Source: Rehmannia glutinosa
Lineage: Eukaryota > Streptophyta > Magnoliopsida > Lamiales > Orobanchaceae
Reading direction: 5' to 3'
Assembly (NCBI GenBank): GCA_016081115.2
Contig: CM071924.1
Location: 87,930,616-87,994,615 of the forward strand
DNA length: 64,000 nt
Shown: in pieces, positions 56,571 to 64,000 of the stretch
Layout: each line of letters starts with the position of its first letter
How positions within the stretch are numbered: the stretch's first letter is position 1
Position numbers and translations under genes: made by a program
Notes under the pieces: generated by a model
Databases searched by the model: none
What the model was told of the DNA's origin: nothing
The model's input: the letters and a program-made list of their open reading frames with translations, nothing else

Positions 56571-57531
56571 AGCAAAACATTAGCACCATCTTCTTTCTTT
56601 TCTTCCACCAAATTGGCTCTCTCATTAACTCGAGTATTGGGATTTCTACAATCCGGCGTAATGACCAAACTTTTGACAATTATAACATTGAACTTGAGAT
56701 TTATCATACCTCGAGTATGAATTTCCTCTTCCACGACCTCTTGTGGAACTTTCTCCTTGCATATAGTTGTTGTTGAAATTATTATTTGAATTCCAACCTC
56801 GTCCACGGCCACGACCTCTTCCTTGTCCACGACCTCTTCCACGTTGACTTTTGTTATTGTGGAAGTTTTCTTCATTCTTGGTTTGCTGGACTTCTGTCTT
56901 AAGAAGTTGTCCGCAACGCCCTTTTTCTTCTTCTTTTTTCTTCATGGGCTTGCGGTGAACCAAGAAGTTGTTCAATTGTCATAGTTTCGAGGTCTTTAGT
57001 TTCCTCGATGATAGTTGTAATACTATCAAAATTTGCATCCAAAGATCGTAAAATTTTCTCCATAATGACAACATCTTCTAGTTTTTCACCATTTCTTTTT
57101 AGTTGATTAGAAACAGTCAAAACTCTAGAAAAGTAATCAGAAACAAGTTCACCTTCTTTCATTTGTAGTGAATCAAACTCTCTTCTCAATGTTTGTAGTC
57201 GTACCTTTTTAACTTTCTCTTCTCCCTTGTAAGAGACTTGGAGCTTATCCCACACTTGTTTAGCAGAGGTAGCACTTGAGATTTTCTCAAAGCCATCATC
57301 ATCTAAAGCTTGGTAGATGAGGAAGAGAGCCTTCTTGTCTTTCTTTCTCGAGTCCTTCAAACTATCCTTTTCTGTAGAGGATAGTGTTGACTCGTCTTTA
57401 GTTTCTTCATAACCTTTTTCCACGACTTCCCATACGTCATGTGCTCCGAGAAGTGCCTTCATTTTGATACTCCAGTTTTCAAAGTCATTTCCCTTAAGTT
57501 GTGAAACTTGGAATGATGCCACACTCGCCAT
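56571..57531 (-). pseudogene. Copia-C gag with zinc knuckle
   Basis: The frame starts at 57531 (MASVASFQVSQLKGNDFENW) and stays open for about 190 codons: ALFLIYQALDDDGFEKIS, AKQVWDKLQVSYKGEEKVKK, LQTLRREFDSLQMKEGELVS and DYFSRVLTVSNQLKRNGEKL, a textbook UBN2/gag of the Tork type. After a frameshift near 56960 it continues into an RG-rich linker and a zinc knuckle CYNCQKFGHYAG (about 56650-56690), whose last Cys is out of frame. This is the best-preserved gene of Copia-C. Confidence 0.92.
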
Positions 57532-57790
57532 GTGGAATGAAGATTCTGACTAACAAATGGACTGAAAAAAAAATCTTGAATTTTTTTTTACTTGGTCAAC
57601 GGTCAACCCTTGGTCAACTCGTGGTCAACTGTCAACTTGACTTGGTCAACTCTATGAGTTGACTCAATACTCTCAACCTGATCTCACTATGTATAAAATC
57701 TCAAGAAATTTTTTTTTTTCTGATGTGGAAGATCAGTCAAAGCTGCAACCACAGAGCATACTTAGAATTTCACGAGATTTTACAACCGTG

Positions 57791-57802
57791 GCTCTGATGC
57801 CA
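57791..57802 (-). promoter_or_regulatory. Copia-C primer binding site
   Basis: Reads tggcatcagagc on the minus strand, one base from the standard initiator-Met site, 3 bp from the 5' LTR. Confidence 0.88.
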
Positions 57803-57805
57803 CTT

Positions 57806-58169
57806 TGTTGGAAATTTACCACTCAAAAGACATAATTTTATTGATCACTCAAATATTACAAGACACACCTCACCACAACTTCACTCAAACTCAATTATAC
57901 TTAGAAGCCTTTGCTTCTCACTCACTTGTTTTTCTTTCTTAACTTGATACAAAATGAACTAACAACACCCCTATTTATACTAAAACTTCATCTAAATCAA
58001 TGGCTAAGATTGATTCTCACCAACCTTGATCCAACGGTTATCTTTTATTTCCATCTACCACATTCACCTACCATATCCATCTACCACATTCACCTACCAT
58101 ACCAACAATAAAATCAACTACAAAACTCAACTACCACAATTAATTATAAAATAAGTTTATAATTCAACA
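57806..58169 (-). repeat. Copia-C 5' LTR
   Basis: 364 bp, the right-hand copy, matching 53171-53556 and followed by the gccct duplication. Confidence 0.92.
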
Positions 58170-58198
58170 GCCCTTAAAGTCTGATCCTTATCCTATTT

Positions 58199-59600
58199 CA
58201 GCAAACCTATACACACATACACGCACTAATTCTCCTGCTCAAGATTGTCCACCGACCGCTCTGCTACCACACTGATCGCCTTGTGAGGGGTTTCATCTCG
58301 TGCTTTTGATCCAATTTCAGACACAACAACAAAGTGGGTAAATCCTTCTTGAAAAGGGTTTAACTTAAATTGCTATCATTCTTATTTTGTCAATCTCATC
58401 TTTATGACTTCAAATGAATATACTTACAGTGGGTAAATTTAATACTAAGGATTTTAGAAGAAAATAAAAGATTATTAAGTTTCCTTTTATGCACTTTCTT
58501 GAATATGTTCTCTCCTCTCCTGTCTGAAATGTGTGTATATGTTGTGTGATGAATAAAAAAAATAATATCAGAACAAAAAAATAATTAAAAAAAAAGAAAG
58601 AGATGAAAACGAAAAAAAGAAGAAGTTTATTACGATATTATTATTAAAGGGTATTTGGAATTGTAATTAAGGATACACTTGCATTGTTTGTAACAGTAGA
58701 CAATTTAATCCCATTCTCTATGGATACGGTGAATATCTTCTAAATTTTAAGTATTAATTCTTCAATGGTATAGATTAGAATATATTAAATGATATAATTT
58801 CTTAATGAAGGAATAACCCATAATTTTCTAAAACTTTTGAATCAAATTCAAAACTTTGTAAATTAACCTTAATGAGACTGCACTGAAAAAGGTCACAACT
58901 TTCAAGTAATAATGCTTTCATAAATTTTGGGATTTCATCAATTTTGTTCTAAAGCCTAATTAGCTAAAAGTTGCACTTGTGCATTAGAATTCCTCTTACT
59001 CCTTCAAATGGTAAAGAACTAATTGATAATTCTTAGAAATTATTGATTAGTAAGGTATAAACAGATTATTATTAATTGTAGTAATATTGGAGAAATTTGG
59101 TTAACACGTAGAGAAATAATAACAAACTAGGGTATAATAAAATCAGGGTAATCATATGACTTTAATATTAAATTAATCTATATTTCCATAAGATAGAAAT
59201 CATGCATAAATAATTATGCCGTTTTGTGTAGAAGACAAGATTGAACCGACAACTAGAACTTGCAACCTGCAACATCATTGTGCGTATCTCTAAGGCGGAC
59301 GTTGAGTTAAAGGTGGGCAAATAATTATCATCTTTCTAAAGAAAAATTAGGTTTGCTTGTAATTTTCATAAATTTCACGACATCAGTTATTTCATAAAAC
59401 TTCAGTTTCATAAAATTCACGATATAAGGTTGTTCTATGATTATATTTTGAATTTCTCTCAGGATAATTTCTTTATTAAAGAAAACATAAAGTATGTCAT
59501 TCATGATTATATTCACTTGCATTTTAACTATTGTAACTGCTTGACTCAGCCTTTGGGCAAATAAATGTCACTTTGACAAAAATATTGATTGTTTGAGTCT
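58199..59600. other. AT-rich part of the solo LTR, no gene seen
   Basis: Non-coding. A short GC-richer stretch (58200-58340) looks exon-like in composition but has no sustained frame. The rest is AT-rich, with no recognised repeat, RNA gene or promoter. Confidence 0.5.
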
Positions 59601-60604
59601 ATTGAGGTGTGGGTAGGGTGGACAATGGATCGAACAGGCTGCTGCTTGTGGTCCTTGTTTGACTACCCATATGCCTAATCCCATTTTCGGGTCGGGCCGG
59701 AGAAGGCGGCAGAACTTGGGTCGTAGAACGGTATATTCATGAATATGACGATCTTTGGGGCAAAAGCCCAGGTCAAAGAGACGTCGAGCCTAGTGGGAGG
59801 GATAAGGTGACAGGGCTTCGGCCAAATATTATTGAGAGCAACAAGGAGAATGGACAGGGTCAGTGTCCGATCAACACTGAACCTACGTTTCTTATTTTGG
59901 GCTGACGAATTAATTGATTAACTGTTTATAATTTGTTTTTAAAATGAGATATCCACTATTTGTTTTATAAAAAAAAGACTGGGATATCCATTGACAGTTT
60001 GAAAAGTAAAATATTTACCGTACTTAACTAACTGTGGTCCAATATGCATTGCATCATTGATAGAATCCAACATTAATGTCTCATTATTGAATTGCAATAT
60101 GTTCTTGATCATTACGACAAATAATTCTTCTGTGCAGCATTATCATGCATACATAAATATTTTTAGCCACACTAAGTACTTTTCTCAAATAAACACTTCA
60201 TTTTTCATTAAACAAATATTGCATTCCTCTACCCCAATCCATTGAGCTCGTTTAGCTCACCCCACGATTTCTATAAAAACTTTCAGAAACCGAATATTTT
60301 AAGATCGAAGAGACTAGCACGAGACTTCTAGCTCAAAGTTGACTCTATATAGCATATTCTCGCTTGAATGGCTTATCCGTCGGCACTTGAACAATATAAC
60401 TATTTTATCTTGTAATAGTTAGGTGAGTTACAACTCTACTATAATTGTATGTTATGATTTATAAACTTCCGTTGTATTTATATTTTTTAGGTTTTTGTAC
60501 TTAGATAATAGCTCGTGTTGAGCCTAAGTTCGAATATTTGGGGTTGTACCTTATTGGATGCTATTATATTTTATTGGGTATGTAAATTTGGGCGTGACAA
60601 TCCC

Positions 60605-62400
60605 TTAGTATTTATTTTCTTACAATTTAGTCCTCCAATTTTGCCAGTTTTGCATATAAGGTCCAATAATGCATTTTTTTCAATTATGGTCGAAATTACA
60701 GAATATAAAACAAATAAAAAATAACATTTAAAGTACATAGGCATACATTATCATATCATACAAGAATTCATCAAATAAATCATAAATTTGTACATGCATG
60801 CACCTATTTTTGCAAAAATTGGAACTTTAAGCATAAATTTGTGAAATTGTTGGATATATCAATTTCAAGTAAACATGCAATACATATTTCCATATATCAT
60901 ATAATTTTCAAGGTACTACATGCCATTTTTTCCAAAATCACTTGAGTTTTATAAGAAAATTTTCACCCACCTTATGTTGTTCGGTTGATAGGTCTAGAAT
61001 TGGTATTTCTCACTAACTCTTGAGAAATTTGACCTGGAGGCAGCCCCTAAGTGTCAAACATTACAAGAATTGGAGTTAGGGGAAAGAAATTCGAATAAGG
61101 GCCAAGAATGCTACACTTACCTTGTGTAGTTGTGAGTTTAGAGTCTAAAATGATGATCTTCTCAAGAACTTTAATACCTCTTAACCAAGCTCCAAAGGTC
61201 AGCCCCTAATTTACCTTAAAATAAATTTTTGGTGTTAAAAATCGAAACCAAAAGGGAAGAAGGGGAAGGTGCTAAAACCTCAAGTTTACCTTGATATCTT
61301 GATTTCTAGGGATGTCTTGAAAGTCCTTCAAGCTTATGTCAAAGTCCCCTTGATGACTTCAGGTTGAAATCTCTAAGTGTACCTCAAAATGGAAAATGAA
61401 CTCAAAGTAGTAGGGAATGAGGTAGGCTTGAAGATTTTAAGGAGTGATTGAAGAAGAAGAAGAAGAAATTTTTCTTACCTTTCTTACTATGTGGTTCGAA
61501 TTTTAATTTTGGGAAGAATGAGAGGAAATTCTCGTGTTTTTGACTAAGTTTAGAAGAAGAAGAAGAAGAACAAGAAGAAATGTAGAGAGAGTTGGGAGAT
61601 TTTTGAGAGAGGAGTGTTGGGAGATAATGAAGTGAAAATTTTGTTCCTTTAGGCCATAATGGCCATCCATATGAGAGGAGAGGTGGGGAATTTTTGTAAG
61701 TCTTGTGTATGTCGTATGCATAGGGAACATCTAGTTGGTCAAAGATATGGGCTTGAATGGGAGAGTGGAAGAGTGGGGTGAGTTTGAGGGGAATTTGGGT
61801 AGTTAGTGGGGATACGTAGGGAATTGTGTGGGGAAAAATGAATATAAAATTTGTGTAGGATTTTTGGTATTGGTTCTGTGTAATATTGTGTATGCGTATA
61901 AGATTGGAGATGAATTTCCATACCCAAATATGCTTATGACCATCCACCCCTAGTCAATATATAGTTTCCATATAATTTTTTTTGTCCAAAAAATGATGAT
62001 AATAGGTGTATAATATCAATTCCCAAAAATTAATAATGACTCCCACAATCACTTATAGGTCTCATAATCACTTATTCTAAATCAAATTATTATTTCTATA
62101 GGATATAAATCACTTAATGAAATAGGTCTCCTAAGATTCTAAGGAGTCTAATAATACACAAGTAGTATCATCACTTATCATCTAAGGTACTAAATAAAAT
62201 TAGAACCAATAATGCACAAGTCAATAATATCAATCAAGCAATTAATTAATTATAAAATTATTTTGAAATACTTAAGTACCGATTTCAAAATTATAAAATA
62301 TATAATGAATATTTTACTACAAAAATTTAATAGCTAGTCGCTCAAGAAGGAAATTGGATTGTCAAAATATCGCATTGAAAGTTAATAGACATAGGTTGTA
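60605..62400 (-). mobile_element. Ancient inverted gypsy LTR, piece 5
   Basis: The reverse complement follows the Gypsy-A 3' LTR from about 31720 back toward its start: ggtgcatgcatgtac at 60793-60811 inverted, the caccttatg/aaggtggg pair near 60968, two aggggctgacct motifs (inverted near 61035 and 61200), aagaagaag-rich leader sequence, and 'tctaaggag' near 62145. It includes the segment lost from the Gypsy-A 5' LTR, so that segment is ancestral. The right end (LTR start) could not be fixed; it lies near 62.35-62.43 kb. The 181-codon open frame at 61402-61947 is a by-product of the purine-rich leader. Confidence 0.75.
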
Positions 62401-63289
62401 GCGTCGTTTCTAGCTTACTTGAATTTTAATGCGGAAAATAATCAATTAAAATAGAAATACTTAAATGAATGCTGAAAAATACAGAATAATAAAAATCTTA
62501 CTTCATTTGAAAACTTTGCAGCGGAATTAAATGCTAATAACTGAAATAAATACTTGTCCAAAAACATTCGTAAGAAGTCATTTAACATTTAATAATCTAA
62601 AAGTCAAAACTTTGAAATTAAGAAATATCGAAGGACATGGGTTCCTCGAGTCACCGTGCCCCACCATCTCCTTCCTCTCATGCATTCTCATTTGAAAATT
62701 TCAACATTCATGGAATGAGCTAAAGGAGCTCAACAAGTAACCTCATGCATGAATGCATGCCTAATACAATATATTTAACTTTTATAACTTAAAAAGACTT
62801 TACATTTAATTTACTTAAAAACCTTTCACATTTATACTTAAAACATTGTCTTTCTTTTCGTAAAATGTTCTTAGGACGTGAGCTCACTTGGTAACACATT
62901 GTTATAATCAGGGTCACAGTGGGCCTTATTATTTGGAACCGTGAACATTTTGCCCGAAGGCCCATTTCCATTCGTTTTGCCTGAAGGCCCTTTTCCCTGA
63001 ACATTAACATTAGCCGCAAACGGCACATAATCGGAACGCCGGTCCCCCGCGCCTATTTCCCACTCACTCCAACATCATAGAATAATATGCACCCATTTCT
63101 TTTGAAAAACATTATACTTTATGCCTTGACTTTACTTAATATTTGGATGCTCGTGAAATGCTATGAACATATATTAACAATGATGCATGAACTTAAGTGA
63201 TGCAACATATCATTAAATACGAGAATAAACATAAGCGCATATCATAATAATTAAATCACATTAGCTGAGACAATTTGAGAACAAACCAT
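62401..63289. other. Unassigned LTR-like repetitive DNA
   Basis: Contains 'ttgcagcggaa' (62516), which also occurs in the inverted gypsy LTR near 6134, and two near-identical phrases ttgcccgaaggccc and ttgcctgaaggccc (about 62950-62990). This suggests another long-LTR fragment, probably inverted, but no ends were found and no gene is visible. Confidence 0.4.
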
Positions 63290-64000
63290 GCATTCATCTG
63301 ATTAGGGAAAACCCTATGTTCAATCAATTAGGAATAGCCCCACATTCAATTAATTAGGGATAACCCCTATGTCCCAAATAATTATTGAATATCCTACTTT
63401 CAATTAATTAGGGATAAATTCTATGTTCAACCAATTAGGGAAAACCTTATATTCAATTAGTTAAGGGGAAAGTACATTTAGTTAATTAGGGATGAACTCT
63501 ATATTCAACTAATCATTGAAAATCTTACATTCAATTAATCATGGGTAAACTCTACACTTAACTAATCAAGTAAACCTTAAGTTCAATTAATTAGTGAACT
63601 CTAGATTCAAATATACTTGGGAAAAAATCATGCGTTCACTTAGTGAGGGGTACATTACATTCATTTAATTAAGAAAAAACCTTATATTCAATTACTCAAA
63701 CCTTTTTATTCTCAAAAAAAAATTTACTTAAACCTTTTTAGGGAAAAATCTTATTATTCAAATAATTAAAGGAAAGCCATGCATTCAATGATTCAAAACT
63801 ATTTAGGGTAAACCTACATTCAATTAGTTAAGAGATGAACATATGTCAAACCTACATTCAATTACTTATGGAAATAATTGACAATATATTCAATTACTTA
63901 TGAAAAATAATTACATTCAATTAGTAAGGGAAAAACCATTCACTCAAACAATCCAGGATAGTTAGCGGCAAACCCAATACATGAAATTTTATAACATTTA
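63290..64000. repeat. Degenerate minisatellite
   Basis: About 18-20 imperfect units of roughly 30-37 bp built on attcaattaattaggg plus ataaaccctat-type sequence, running to the end of the window. Units vary in length and sequence, with no conserved spacer structure, so it is not a CRISPR array. Confidence 0.85.

Larger units (their letters stand above)
53171..58169 (-). mobile_element. Copia-C: Tork-like Ty1/copia element
   Basis: A 5.0-kb minus-strand element with 5-bp duplication gccct (53166-53170 and 58170-58174). The 5' LTR is at the right (57806-58169) and the 3' LTR at the left (53171-53556). Order on the minus strand is primer site, gag, protease, integrase, RT, RNase H, polypurine tract. 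The gag sequence and compact size suggest the Tork (Tnt1-94-like) lineage. All frames after gag are broken. LTRs are almost identical except for an extra tandem unit in the left one. Confidence 0.92.
50348..60599 (+). mobile_element. Solo gypsy LTR split by three later insertions
   Basis: Begins tgtaagaccccatattt and ends aaatttgggcgtgaca, flanked by atccc (50343-50347 and 60600-60604). Without the Pack-MULE, MITE and Copia-C it is about 2.9 kb. Its distal part (about 59640-59880) resembles the Gypsy-A LTR motifs around gcgataaggtgac in forward orientation, so it is a related but distinct long-LTR family. No internal coding region is present. The pieces are 50348-50668, 52703-52874, 58177-60599. 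Confidence 0.78.

Noticed and set aside
61402..61947. 181-codon minus-strand frame with Ser and Phe runs
   Set aside because: Produced by aagaagaag-type leader sequence of the ancient LTR; homologous LTRs do not conserve it.
63290..64000. CRISPR-like array
   Set aside because: Units are degenerate, contiguous and variable, without constant repeats and unique spacers, in a plant nuclear context.
63290..64000. Interstitial telomere repeat
   Set aside because: aaaccct words do not occur in uninterrupted 7-bp tandem.

Overview
This is nuclear DNA from a flowering plant, probably a eudicot. It is a pile of transposable elements with no intact host gene. The evidence is long-LTR Ty3/gypsy and Ty1/copia elements with initiator-Met primer sites, Mutator-like and Harbinger-like DNA elements, AT-rich non-coding DNA and a captured calmodulin-like gene fragment. 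No rRNA, tRNA, CRISPR or prokaryotic feature was seen.

Layout. Bases 1-6029 hold a direct repeat of about 1.0-1.3 kb (one copy with a 57-bp foldback), a non-autonomous Mutator-like element (3128-4020) with a 10-bp target duplication, a second TIR element (4099-5295) and a small inverted-repeat region. From 6030 to about 62.4 kb almost everything sits inside one ancient, inverted gypsy LTR (about 4 kb). Five pieces of it survive: 6030-6962, 8469-8790, 48752-49489, 50170-50347 and 60605 to about 62400. Its insertions are: (1) a solo Athila-type LTR (6963-8463, TSD cccag); (2) a Tekay-like chromovirus, 'Gypsy-A' (8791-48746, TSD ggtta/agtta), which hosts two related SIRE/Maximus-like copia elements, Copia-A (14592-28614, TSD accaa) and Copia-B (33577-48301, TSD tcgcc); (3) a small Mutator-like element (49490-50160, 9-bp TSD); (4) a solo gypsy LTR (50348-60599, TSD atccc). 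The last hosts a Pack-MULE (50669-52693) carrying a calmodulin-like fragment and a Tourist-like MITE (52875-53169), whose very edge is hit by a minus-strand Tork-like copia, Copia-C (53171-58169, TSD gccct). The last 1.6 kb is LTR-like sequence and a degenerate minisatellite.

How the parts work. Gypsy-A is defective: an internal deletion fuses gag to the end of reverse transcriptase, and the integrase gene is split by Copia-A. Its 5' LTR also carries a piece of Athila gag in place of about 1.1 kb of normal LTR. Copia-A and -B keep gag, protease, integrase, RT, RNase H and a very large post-pol reading frame of about 1,500 codons, preceded by a promoter-like leader. All frames are broken, but the breaks cluster at CAG/CTG (CHG methylation) motifs, and the same motif is spelled differently in different copies. 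I infer that many of these breaks are systematic read or consensus errors at methylated sites, not decay. Copia-B also has a second copy of its own upstream flank placed before its 3' LTR, which suggests a haplotype mis-join or a rearrangement.
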